This document shows, piece after piece, positions 12,591-24,020 of a stretch of 64,000 nucleotides of DNA; positions within the stretch are counted from its first letter, which is position 1, and every line of letters starts with the position of its first letter. This DNA comes from Podaxis mareebaensis (lineage: Eukaryota > Basidiomycota > Agaricomycetes > Agaricales > Agaricaceae): contig JAEUWP010000469.1 in NCBI GenBank assembly GCA_018524725.1, positions 1 through 64,000 of the forward strand, written 5' to 3'. Made by a program: the position numbers and the translations under genes. The notes under the pieces are model-generated. The model did no database searches. It was not told where the DNA came from and saw only the letters and a list, made by a program, of their open reading frames with translations.

Positions 12591-13086
12591 AGCTAACTAA
12601 CTATCACTAAGGCAGCACAGATGACCTCATTGGCTAACACATGAGAAAACACACATCCTATAAAGAAACAACAGGGAAACAACAACTGTTGCCACCAGCG
12701 ATTAAGTCCACCATTGTTGACTGGGTTGACCATGAGAGTTACCTTGAGTTATGTACTTAGTTTACATGTTTGGTTACTTAGTTTCATCACTCATCAATTA
12801 AGAGGATCGTTGGAGTTCAGAGCAACAAGTCTCGGCCCCTGTGACAAACGCGTGACCTGTCGAAACGGGGGGATGTCGAAACATGGGTGAAGGATAGTAT
12901 TATTGAATACTGTAACAAAAAATCTATCATTGTTAATATTAACAGTGATTGATGATTCATTATAAGTAGAGGTACAGTCGGTTGTACCTGATTCTTCCTG
13001 TATATGGACACTGGTTTTGTATATAAATTTGGTACTGTTTGGAACAAATTGTCTTCAGTTCCTACCCCAATTTTAGCATGTGCAAT

Positions 13087-15425
13087 AGCTTGAGAACTAC
13101 CAGAAACCCGTCAACAACGACACACACGGCTATGACGGACCCATCGCAATCTCCAATAGTGTAAGCGTCAACCCTCTCGCTCAAGACTTCTTGCGTGCTG
13201 CCGATGCTATCAGTATTCCCTTCAGCAGTACCCATTACTTAACAACTCCATAGAACGCTGATTTACACTCGTCGTACAGATGATATCCAAGACCTGACAA
13301 CCAGCCATGCTTCGGAAATCTGGGCCAAGTACATCAACAGGCACACCAGAAGGCGTAGTGATGCCGCTACAGGTCTGTCTCCCCCCTTCATACACCCGTA
13401 CACACCGCTAACTAATTACCCCACACCCCTCCTCTGAACCAACAGCTTACGTTCACAGCGTCATGGACATCCAATCCAACCTCTACCTACGCACGAACGC
13501 CCGCGTCAACCGTGTCATCTTCGAAGGCGACAAAGCCATTGGTGTCACATTTGTCCCTGCGCGTAACCGTGCACACGCCAGACAACTGCGTGAGACGATC
13601 ATGAAGGCAAGGAAGTGCGTTGTGCTCAGTTCCGGAACATTGGGCACGCCCCAGATTCTGGAGAGGAGTGGTGTTGGGAATAAGGAGTTGTTGAAGAAAT
13701 TGGATATCAAGGTTGTTAGCGATTTGCCAGGTGTTGGGTGAGTTGCGTTCTTTGTTTTGTTTTGTGATCAGAAGTTGACAGGGGTTGTGTGATAATGAGG
13801 AGTATCAAGGCCATTATACGACACTGTCCGGTAAGTTACTATATTTGTGGCTTCGTTTTGGGGCTGGTAATTGACAGGTGGACAGTCTACCGCGTCTCGA
13901 ACGAGTCCCCAACGCTTGATGACTTCCTCCGTGGCATCCCCGAAGTCTGATGCGAGGTAAGTGTCGTTATCCTTTCAAAAATAATTCAGGACTCAATTGG
14001 TGTCCTCTGCCCACATCCAGCTCTTCCAAGAATGGGAAGTAATCCCTGAGAAAGCCCGGCTCTCTTCCAATGCCATCGATGCTGGATTCAAGATTCACCC
14101 GACTGAGGAAGAATTGAAGGAGATGGGACCTGAATTTAATGAATTCTGGAACAAGTACTTCAAGGATAAACCAGGCAAGCCTGCGATGCTTGGCTCGATC
14201 GTAGCTGGCGCATATGCAGACCACACGTTGTTGCCACCTGGGAAGTATATCACTATGTGCGTCCTCGTCTCATTTACGTCTCAACTACGGTGTTGATCAC
14301 GTTACTTGTAGGTTCCAATATTTGGAGTACCCAGCTAGTCGTGGCAAGGTGCGTGCTTGACTTCTCTACAATCACGAGGGACTATTGCATTACTGATCTG
14401 CGATTTTTGTAGATTCATATTCAATCGCAAAACCCGTACAAGGAGCCATACTTCAATTCCGGGTTCATGAACAACAAGGCCGACTTTGCCCCAATCAGGT
14501 GGAGTTATAAGGTCACTCATGAAGTTGCCAGGTGCATGGACGGTACGTCTCCCAATTTCGAGTTCCTGGCATCGATAACTGATATGAGCCGTAACCAGCC
14601 TTCCGTGGCGAGTTGACGTCTCACCACCCACACTTCCTCCCCGACTCGCCCGCCGCGTGTCAGGACATTGATTTGAAGACTGCAGAGGAGTTGATGCCTG
14701 ATGGTTTCACTGTCGGTCTTCATATGGGTACGTTTTGCCCTTTCGAGATGAGAGGAGTGTGATGGCTAATGAATATGACGATTATTAGGTACCTGGCACA
14801 GACCTGGTGAGCCGTACGATGCCAGCAAGGTACATGAGAACATCAAGTATACTCCAGAGGACGATAAGGCTATTGGTGAGTGGATCTCTGGTTTGTCATT
14901 GTTTTATGCATACATTTGGCATCGCTTACGGATGTTGGACAGATCATGTCGAGACCACCTGGCACAGTCTGGGTACCTGCGGTACGTCGTTTAATTACCT
15001 GATTAGGGTGGCCTCAAGTCTGATGGTGTTTGGACAGCTATGAAGCCAAGAGAATGGGGTGGTGTCGTCGATGCCCGCCTCAACGTCTATGGCACACAGA
15101 ACTTGAAGTGTGTTGACTTGAGTATCTGCCTGTGCGTCTCTTCCTATTCCTCAAGGACAAACCTGTAACTCACATGATGAATTCTTTTAGGAAAACTTGG
15201 GCACAAATACCTACTCCTCTGCACTCCTTGTCGGCAAGAAAGGCGCGGACTTGTTGGCTGAAGACCTCGGTACGACTTCTTCGTTTAATCCCCCCTTCCG
15301 GTTGTGTCGCAGCCGAAGCTGATATATACCTCTGCACATATAGGCATCAGCTCAAGTTCTCTCACGCCCTTGTCCTGCATGCTCCCATTCCCAAGGGCGT
15401 CCCTGCTACCCAAGAAGTTCGCTAA
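13087..15425 (+). pseudogene. Alcohol (methanol) oxidase, GMC oxidoreductase, 5'-truncated relic
   Basis: Exons match the middle and C-terminal parts of fungal alcohol oxidase, the flavoenzyme that turns methanol into formaldehyde and H2O2. Landmarks: NYQKPVNNDTHGYDGPI (13095), KYINRHTGRRSDAAT (13330), SSGTLGTPQILERSGVGN (13630), DHVETTWHSLGTC with the catalytic-type His (14945), NTYSSALLVG with the partner Asn (15205) and the tail PIPKGVPATQEVR (15390). The first ~170 residues, including the FAD-binding Rossmann motif, are absent; CpG-poor sequence lies where they should be. A TGA stands at 13948-13950, and the C-terminal tail is in a different frame from the preceding exon. Several introns are present (for example 13374-13445), so it is a truncated genomic copy rather than a retrocopy. 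Confidence 0.8.
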
Positions 15426-16531
15426 AGAGTGTGGGTGGATTGTCCGTGCTGGAGCGTAAGGGACTCTGTTTAGCCTTTTGTATTTCACGTCATTGCTTTG
15501 AAATGTTGAAATGCCGGTGATATTCTTCTTTATGTGTTTTTCCTGAAACTGGTTTGTATCTATTTGTTGTATGTGAGGATTTGAACATTTGTCTATGTTT
15601 ATGCCACCGTGCAAGATAGGCCATTGTTGTTGTGATTCTTGAATGTACATCATTATGCTGCTCGAATGGTTTTATGAGCCCGGCAGAACATTCATCATAT
15701 CGTACTGGAGAAGGTCGGTAGCTCTCGAAGGCTTGCTTCCGCGTAGGTGTCAAACAGTGAACTCCTACCAATGAACGAAACCACATCCGGGAATCGAAAT
15801 TAAACGGAGTCTCCACCAATATTTTTGTCACTGCTTTTCCCGTCGACGCAGTCTTATCAAGGCCAGCCTTTCCGGCAAATAACAATCTTCGAGAATACTG
15901 CGCTGAGATACTGCGTATCTCAGAAACCTCAAATTAGAACATCAGGATCAAGACCCCAGCTATTAGGCCTTCAAGAACCTGTTCTTCGGTGGTTGTGGAC
16001 TAGCAAGCACGTGGGAACGTGCCCTTGGCCAGCATACAAGTCGCAGCACTCCTCTACAGCAACGCATGCCTGTCCCTCACTTGGTACCCTTATTCCGGGT
16101 TATCACTATCATGACAAAAGTCCCTTTGGATGCATATCGCTTACTTTGCACGCCTCTGGTAGCTATCACAGATAACAAAGAAGAGCTAAATGTAGATAGG
16201 TAGGCCTCACCCATGCCGCGCCCAGGCAACGCATGTTACACCTGCCTCGGCATAACATACCGTCAGTGCGCTACATTGGCCGAGTGCTAAACTCTAACTG
16301 CTTCTTCATATCAACTTCGGGGGTTCTTCGTCAATGGTACCGAAACAGGGTCTGGATTTCACGCCTGTCACTGAACAGCAAAGGGTGGTTGATCGGCTGT
16401 TGGTGGTTGTGAAGTCCTTCTACCGGTCTTTACTACTGACCTACCGTCACTCACATATACCAATATATAAGAACGGGAGTATTCTGACACATCGGGTAGT
16501 GAGTGTCATTGCATACTCTAGGCTTTACATC
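15426..16531. other. Intergenic, nothing identified
   Basis: Normal CpG content. Frames of up to 131 codons exist on the minus strand (15490-15885) but show no recognisable domain or splice-site support. Confidence 0.4.
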
Positions 16532-19033
16532 ATGGGAGGCCGTAGGACGACAACGGAGGCATTGAAGAAACAAGCACAGGCTAAACTGGTCAGAAAGCTG
16601 ACTGCCAACGCTTGTACGCTCATTGGACAGGTCTTTCTCTCACTCTGACTTCATTCTGGTACGCTCCATACTAAGCCTACATTTTCTCAGGATCCTGCGA
16701 ACGATACATATGACTTGGAAATCCTCCTTAAGAAAATCGCAATGAATCGTTTCCGCGAAGTCCACAGGTACAACTATGACGACGAGCCGACCAACGTGCA
16801 GCCACCGGCTGTCTTCAGTAATACCATGCCATTTGCGAAATTATGTAGCATTACCCCGGCCGATGTCTCCTCGCAAGCCAACGGCTATCTCAAGGCGGCT
16901 ATTTTCAGGCAAGTTTAAATTCGAGTTTATTGCCATGTCTTATAACATTTGCATTTCTAACAGCAAACTCAACCTACCACCCTGGATGGAACGTATGTAT
17001 GAAATCCACAATGAAAGCCCTGGCTTATTGAATTTTACCAGAAACTGCAATCAATGACTTTTCCGCCATAGCAAACACAATCACCTCGTGTGACACGGAG
17101 GGAAAATGGAAATATATTGACTACAAACGAACATATGACGCGAGAATGGAAGACCAAGACACCCTCATGTGCAATGCAGTCTTGGTGTATGCTCATACCA
17201 GCCTGGTTGAAAAAGCGATCCAAGCAGAACTTGCGGTCATTTTCTACTGCGGGGTGAGTAGATAGTCTTAGAAGGGTTTCAAATCGCTCATGGAGCACCA
17301 ACCAGGTCTTCTACAAGACAGTGTCTGAGACCAAGGTTATCCGAGATAAAATTCAAGAATCCGCATACAGGGATGCGGCCCGACTCGAGGTGATCCATCC
17401 TTTTCTTCTTGTATCCTTGTTTCTTTTGCGTTTATTTTGTGTTTAGGACAATGCTGTACCCCCTACAGACGAACTCCTCAAGGCGTCTCTTGAGAACTAT
17501 GCTAAGAACCGGTTCAGATCGGAGTTTGGGTATAATTACGAGGATGTTTCTCTCAATTTGGATCATACACGAGACCCTAGTTGCACCTTCAAGGCGCAGA
17601 ACTCGCAGCTGTACTATGTCCCCGATGCCAACGACGAGGACCTGGAAGCTTTCGTTAAGAACCAAATCTATAGGTAAAGGATCAATGATGTTCGACTGAT
17701 CTTTACTCCCTGACTTGTTCGGTGACAGTGGTATCGCTATTCCTCTAAAGTCCGTTCAAGGTCCGCCGCCACTCATTGAATCAACTTATACTTGATATCC
17801 TATTGCTCTCAGATTTGGCGACGGCGGACACCTGCGCACAGTACAAGTCTATTCTCAGAAACGGCTCAACAGGGAGTTGGAACTTGACGCGCATCGACAA
17901 GACTTATACCCCGGCCGACCCTACTAATAACCCCATTCGCCAGAATGGCATTATCATGTCTTGGAATAACCACAAGACAACGGATAACACGCAAACAACT
18001 GTCTCGGTTACCTATATATACATCATGACGGTAAGGATTGAGCACATTCAAGGAAATATCTACTTATCTTTCTCCCTAGGTATTCTACGAATGCCAGAAC
18101 CCCGAGCAAGAACTCTCGAAGGCGCTCTTCACAACTCTTTGCAATAATCTCCGTCGACACGTCAAAGTCGATGATGGCTACGGCGACATCGTAGACCCTG
18201 TTAGGCTCAAGGAATTCATGTTCAACTTTGCGAAGCAAGAATTTGAGAAGGCCTTCGACTTCGAGTATAGCAAGAATTCCGTGCCACCACGTATAAAGCC
18301 CGGTGGCCGGATTGAAACGCATGCAACACTCCTTCAGCTTAAATCCTATCCCGCAACAGAGTCTGAGGTTGAAGCGCTGATGAACTTGGAGGGATTCAGG
18401 TGTGATATCTCTCTTACGTCATTCAGGAATGTCGTTGATGTTATTGCAGACGAGACCCAGCAATAAACAAAAAATTTCCCGGTTTTGCCGTAGGTATGAT
18501 ACACTTCTCAGTTGCGCCACTGCCTAGATCGATGAGTGATGATACTTGACAGGGCCAATCTGCGATGACTTACGTGAACACATGCTCTACTACGGTGGCA
18601 CGGAGACTCCCAAGGACAACAACTGGTGGTACACTAGTCAATTTTCCCAGGAATACTGCGATCCCAGTCCTTTCATGCGGGATATTCAGCAATTTGCGGT
18701 TTATGTCTACGCGCTTGGAGACATGACCTTGGCCAGGCAAGTTGGAGACAGGGAGGGCGTGCATATGAAGAGGTTGTTTGTGTATTATCTTGCAGTAAGT
18801 AGAATTTAAGTCGTAATCGATGATGATAACTGAAGAACAGCATAGTTATTCTGCACTTATGACAGGGAATCGGATACGTGGCCTTAAGGGACCCCGTATT
18901 TGCTATACTAACAACGCGCGACGAGGGCCATCATCACTGGTGGATGACAGCTTGTCTCAGTTTTTTTTTCCCTCCCATTCTTCTCTGGCCTTTTGGTTTT
19001 GTTCGATTAGGCTTCCGCTATCATGTAACCTAG
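16532..19033 (+). CDS. Unrecognised protein of three tandem ~190-residue units with a C-terminal hydrophobic segment
   Basis: Twelve exons join in frame to 630 codons plus stop: 16532-16630, 16691-16908, 16964-16992, 17042-17253, 17306-17389, 17447-17673, 17729-17760, 17813-18030, 18080-18399, 18450-18493, 18553-18794, 18866-19033. The second intron is GC-AG. The protein splits into units of 186, 187 and 202 residues, each with a helix-like LL...NRF...F-Y-Y segment, a short linker and a W-Y...VY...E...YYCG-like end followed by VFY. Intron phases repeat in the order 0-2-1-0; unit 3 lacks the first. The last exon encodes a hydrophobic stretch (SFFFPPILLWPFGF) that could anchor the protein in a membrane. 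No signal peptide is obvious. An alternative is a shorter form stopping at 18466 if the 18400-18449 intron is not removed. I know no family with this pattern. A diverged paralogue follows at 20919. Confidence 0.72.
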
Positions 19034-20138
19034 TGAGATGCGACCCGTCTGACGTATCGGTACTTACGACTTCCGACCCGGTATCCAATATCCAATATTC
19101 ATCCATAAAGTAGCGCTTTCCTTTTCTCGATTGTTACAGAGCATACTATTCATGGAGCTGACTGAGGATCATCCGCACATGACCCGTTTCTGTCTCCATT
19201 CGTATCGACTCCATACGGACTCTACTTGAAAAGGCCGAAGCATCTTTAACATGCTGTATAGGCGTTGTTTCATACTTTGAGAACCGGGAGTTGTTTGGAA
19301 AGTCTGGATCCGGCAATCTTCGCCAACCTTGTGGGATTACATATCGTAATCACACATCCTCTCCATTGCACGTCCCGTTGCCTGTCCAATTCAACGTGTC
19401 ATAAAATGCAAGATTCTGCTCCTTCATTGTAGTACCCTCTCGTTCGATTCCCTCGGACAGCCCTCTACCCCCGGAGCTCCGTCATGCAGTCATACATCCT
19501 TCTTCTCTTGTAGCATGAGGGGATGGTGATCAATTCACTCTCTGGCACCGATCAACGTACGCGGTGCAGCATCAAACTTGACATCCGTCGATGCTGTTAC
19601 CTTCCTGGAGGTTTCCGCACCACCTGCTCTCCACATCTTCACAATGTCCCAACGACCTTGGCGGTATACTCGGGAATATGCAAAAAGACCGTAATATAGC
19701 CTCCTTCGTAAAGTCAGTTGCCCATGCGGCTGAGAGTTGACAAGGAACCTTAAACCTCCGACAGCTGCTTTATCTCAAGGAACATGTTCACCGTTTTTGC
19801 CATCTCGCACTTGGGCACTTCTATTTATGCTTCGAGTTCCAGGCATCTCTAAATCTGCAGCTTCCACTGAAGTACGGCATTATGCCGTTCCCTTTGGATT
19901 CGAAAGACAGAAGTGCCAGAGTTACAGGCCAGAGTCACGGTTGATGCGAATCTTTAGGAAGCAATTTATTTTCCACTATCCCGCATGAGATAAACGAAAA
20001 TGTTAATGTTTACCCAGTATCAATCTTCTCGTGTTGGCATTTAGGTTGCCCTGCTACGGCGCGTGCAGGTGTGATCCACCTAAAATAGATAGATGCCTCC
20101 ATTCCAATGAAGCCTCTTATCTGTTACGGCCAGCAATA
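19034..20138. other. Intergenic, nothing identified
   Basis: No frame with recognisable similarity on either strand. It separates the two members of the tandem-unit family. Confidence 0.4.
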
Positions 20139-20650
20139 CACTGGGCTGGTGAGTCAATAAGGAACCTGTCTTATTGAGTAATTATGTAATACTTATCTTG
20201 AATATGAACTGGGTAAGCTAGCTGGGCTATCAAAAGGTTATTGTGAAGAACCATTTGATATGCCATATGGAATATTGTGAGGCAAATTTGGAAATATTGG
20301 AAGGAATTTTGTAAAATACTTATAAAATCAGTTTAAAATACTCCATGTGGGTTATCAAAACATTTTTGAATATCTTTCATCTGGAAACAGACTTATCATG
20401 TCATAATTGAAAATAAGTTTCAATAATGTAATGATAATCCTTTTGGGTTAGGGAAAACAGATTCTGTAAGTATTTTACAAAATTTTATTTGATATATCCA
20501 GAATTAACTCATGGTCTTACATATGGTTTATAAAATCATCTCTTATGATAACCTTTTAATAATACAGTGAGGTTATCATGTTCATGTTCAAGTTATTGAT
20601 TAGATAATTATTCAATAAGACAGCTGCCTTATTGACTCACCAGCCCAGTG
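20139..20650. mobile_element. 512-bp MITE with ~50-bp terminal inverted repeats and AATA target-site duplication
   Basis: The left end CACTGGGCTGGTGAGTCAAT and the right end (reverse complement identical over the first 24 bases) form an inverted repeat of about 50 bp with a few mismatches. Identical AATA tetramers flank it at 20135-20138 and 20651-20654. There is no coding capacity and the interior is very AT rich. No CG occurs inside, while both flanks have CpGs. The superfamily is not clear from a 4-bp duplication. Confidence 0.85.
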
Positions 20651-20918
20651 AATAGAACCGCGACCATACCTTTTCGGGTTGCAACATCGAAGCCCCTCCT
20701 ACCAACACGACTTGCGGAGAGCTGATTCTCACATAATCTTAAAACCAGTATCAGGACTAGACGCCACCCTCGTTCTCAGATACTGAATCTCTGACGGTCT
20801 CGTGTGATATACAACACCCTAAGATAGGTCCTACAGTTCGTCTTTGGTGCTTATCACATTTCTCCTCGTTTTTAGACCCGCATACAGGGTCAATACTCTA
20901 CCTGTGGCCACTCGTCTC

Positions 20919-23711
20919 ATGGACAAAATATCTCAGAACGAGAGTTTTCTCTCACAAAAAATTGGTCCATCCCGAGGCTCAACAACAAAGGAGCAAGCCA
21001 CACAAAAAACACATGAACAGGTTTCCGCCGATCTCGTACGAGACCTTTGCGAAAGAGCCAACGCGTCTCTACGTAGGGTGCGACAATGATACTACTGGGT
21101 TTATACGCTCCGCCCCTGATGTGAAATGGTCAGCCTCTTAGGTTGGAGAAGGACCTTTCATTCGATGGTCTAAATGAGATTTTTGAAAAAATCGCTCTCG
21201 AACGTTTCAGAGATGCATTTCACTACTCCTATGATGAAACTCCCCCAACGCTCGCGCCAGGAACGCGGGTCGTGACTGCATTCCCACTCGCGCCATGGTG
21301 ATTCGGACTCGTCCGCGGCTGTGGCTATGAAGCATAAACCCAACAATTGTGAGTGTTTTCCTTGTTCAGCCTCACCTTTCTAAGGAGGACGACAGCCCTC
21401 GACACAATTCTGAAGGGTTTTGAGTGCAAAATCGTTGGCCTCCCCGACTGGGCTCAAGGTTCGTGACATCATGGCTCCTTGACCAGACACTGAGTGACAT
21501 TACAGCTCGAGCTCGGAGTGATGTCCTCCAACGTGTTGAGACGGTTTTCAACGAAATGGGACTTCAAAACGGATGGATCTCTGATATCAATAGCTTCACC
21601 TATGAGCAACAAGACCAGTACGAGAACTCCTTACGCTTGAACTGTGTTTTCCTGAAGGTATCCGGCTGGCGCAAAAAAACAGGAATCGCTGTAGAATGGG
21701 ATGCAGTCTATTGTGCTGGAGTGAGAAATGCCGTTTCAATCTTCCCCAGTATCCCTAACGCTCTCTCAGGTTTGTTATCCAGTTATATCCGCGCCAACAA
21801 TGGAAAAGAAGGCCCTTTGGAGATCCCTGTACGAAAAGGCAGTAACACTGTTTTCAGAAAGGGTACCCTACCAAAAGCGCTCTCAGTTCGCGACTCCGCT
21901 AAATTTCTTCAGCCATCTTACGTCCCTAAAGATCCGAGCTTGGACTCCTCGGAATACACTACCACGTGTCACCCCGACTATGACCTTTTCTATGCTGGCC
22001 ATAAACTCAGTTTTCTGGGTACGAAGTCAGCCCCAGATAATCTAACCGAGGACGTGGGACGACCTTCACACACCTTCATTTTTGAGCATGATAACTTCTC
22101 ACCGCTTCCCAAACCCCTCGATTGGGCTGCATCGGCAACTGAAAAAGGGGTTCCCTGGAAATCTCTCTACAAAAATGCAGTAACATTGTCGTGCAAAAAG
22201 GTACTTGCCTCGATCGCATCCTCATTCCGTGACTCCGCTTAATTTGCTTCAGCCGCCCTGTGACGCTTCTGAAGGTCCCACCATGGATTCCTTGGAACAA
22301 ATTCTCATGCGATACCGCGACAATGACCTTTTCTTTGCTGACCACAGGTTCAGGTTTTGTGGTGTGGATTCCATCCCTGATGATCTGACCGAAGACTTGG
22401 GTCGGCCTTCACATCTCTTCATCATTGAGGACGATGACTTCCTGAAGTCGCTGATCGGGCTATTTTCAGGTGAGTCTGGACTCAGAGCCAGGAAAGAGGC
22501 TGTTCTCAGCGTTCCACGCAGTCATATCACCCTACCACAGTGGGCCGGTACGTCCATCTTCCAACCTTACTCCACGTTGGTGCCATGAGGCTTACTCGGC
22601 AGCACAGTCTCCGAGAAAGACAGCTTGCTTCATGAAATCGAACTTCTCCTGAGATCCTCGACCTCGAACCTCAGCGGCTGGACTTCAGTGAAATATGATA
22701 AAGTTCTACCCTCCCCTGACAAGGATGGTCCAGGACTGGTCATCAAAGGAGAGTTCGTGCATTGCACTTTAGTTTCTCCTATCCGCAGCAATATCACCTA
22801 TCGGGTTTTGTACTTCTGTGGGGTGTTTTATGCCACAGCATCAGCAATAGAAACCGCGACCAGAGAGCTGCTTTCTGCCGTTTATTCAAGTTCCTTGCAG
22901 CTCGTTCTCCGCCAGGTGCGTTGCCAGTGGACTATTAAGCATGAGTAATGCTCATCCTAATCTCGGCCCCAGGACATAGGCGTTGGTACTCCATGCCGCA
23001 GTCCCCTCCATGAGCTTTTGCTGAAGGCCTCGGATGCGAAATTCCAAGACATTTTTGGCTTTGCCTATGCTGGATATGATAGCGCACCAAGGGATATGAT
23101 CTGGGGCGTACTATATGCAGGAAAAGCGAATTTTGATACTACCACACCAAGTGACGCAACCGCAACAGAAGCGACAGAGAGGGTGATTAAGTGAGCCCGA
23201 GCTTAACCTCCGACATACGAACATTGATTCACTCATTGGTCTGCAGTTCACTAGGCTCCCTGGCGCAGTCTGGCAGCAGTAAGCCAGCAGCGAACTTTTG
23301 CCTTCCATTGTAATGCTCACCCATTTAGCAGCAGGTGTTTTTCAGAATATCTACGACGGCGTACTCACCAATGTCAGGCGGTGCCTTCGCCTCGACCTGA
23401 ATGATACCCCTTTCGACGTTTGGGATACCCTTAGCTATGCCATCGAATACCCATGCGGAGACTCACTGGACAAATCTCTGATTGGAAAGGGTGTTTTCCT
23501 TCACTGTACTGGCGCCGCTGCTGTTCCCGGTCACGGTATCACGATCCTACACAGTTTCATTTACTTTGTTGGGGTGGGCTTTTTGATCTGCCTCTTGGGC
23601 CCGATCAGTTCGTTAACCAACCCTTCAGCTTTTCTACGAAACAAAAAGCTCCTGGTGGTGGCTGCCGAATCGCCTGGCAGACGTTCTCATCTAGTTCCCT
23701 ATGTACATTGA
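20919..23711 (+). pseudogene. Second member of the tandem-unit family, diverged and probably broken
   Basis: Exon by exon it follows the gene at 16532. Helix segments: LNEIFEKIALERFRDAFHYS (21190), LLKASDAKFQDIFGFAY (23020). Short linkers: KIVGLPDWAQ (21430), SHITLPQWA (22525), SLGSLAQSGS (23250). Unit ends: DAVYCAG (21710), VLYFCGVFYATAS (22810), FIYFVGV (23560). The joins keep the phases 0-2-1-0 where I could test them (for example phase-0 Q/D at 22915/22973, phase 2 at 23188). Against function: in unit 1 the frame ends at TGA 21300-21302 and continues only after a frameshift, and the junction at about 21075/21145 needs a weak acceptor. Unit 2 has an internal tandem duplication. A diverged active gene with exons I mis-drew remains possible. 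Confidence 0.55.
21803..22483 (+). repeat. Two diverged tandem copies of ~340 bp inside the second tandem-unit gene
   Basis: Copy 1 (21803-22140) and copy 2 (22141-22483) share order and wording: LWRSLYEKAVTLFSE against PWKSLYKNAVTLSCK, an intron ending CTTCAG/CC in both, then DLFYAGHKLSF against DLFFADHRFRF, and DDLTEDLGRPSHLFI against DNLTEDVGRPSHTFI. The duplication spans one intron and its two neighbouring exons. Confidence 0.75.
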
Positions 23712-24020
23712 ACATGCCGATTTTCGAAATTTAAATCGAGAACATCTGATTGTGCGTACGAGTACGAATGAAGGGGAAAGTTTGACATATTACTATCGTG
23801 TAGTATGAAATAGCAATACGAAATGAGGCGAAAATAATGCTAGTAGAGGCCTGCCGATATATGGCAACCAAGTACTAAATAGTGATATGCACGTTGGTGA
23901 TGTTGAGGCACCCAAACCGCAGCAGACTCCCCTTCAGTCGCGGGATGCAAACAAACGTATACCTCGGACATGCTTGTAGCGTCCCACGCTGGTCCCACGA
24001 CCTTAATCGTCGTTACCATC

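Larger units (their letters stand above)
5231..12698. other. CpG-free, methylation-eroded heterochromatin-like block
   Basis: Reading base by base I find no CG dinucleotide between the end of the LINE A-tail and 12699, although both neighbours contain them at ordinary density. TG and CA are abundant. This is the footprint expected from prolonged cytosine methylation at CpG and deamination, known for transposon-rich DNA in agaricomycetes. Embedded items I can name are an LTR candidate (5494-5754), a golgin pseudogene (6544-7926) and a MITE end (to about 11838). Open frames elsewhere are short and rich in Trp, Cys and stop codons, as expected when CGN arginine codons become TGN. Confidence 0.85.

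Noticed and set aside
15490..15885. 131-codon minus-strand frame
   Set aside because: No domain, no splice support, unlike any protein I know; probably chance.
18080..18466. Ending the tandem-unit gene at the TAA 18464-18466
   Set aside because: Splicing 18400-18449 and 18494-18552 gives a third complete unit with the same phases as units 1 and 2; I keep the short form only as an alternative.
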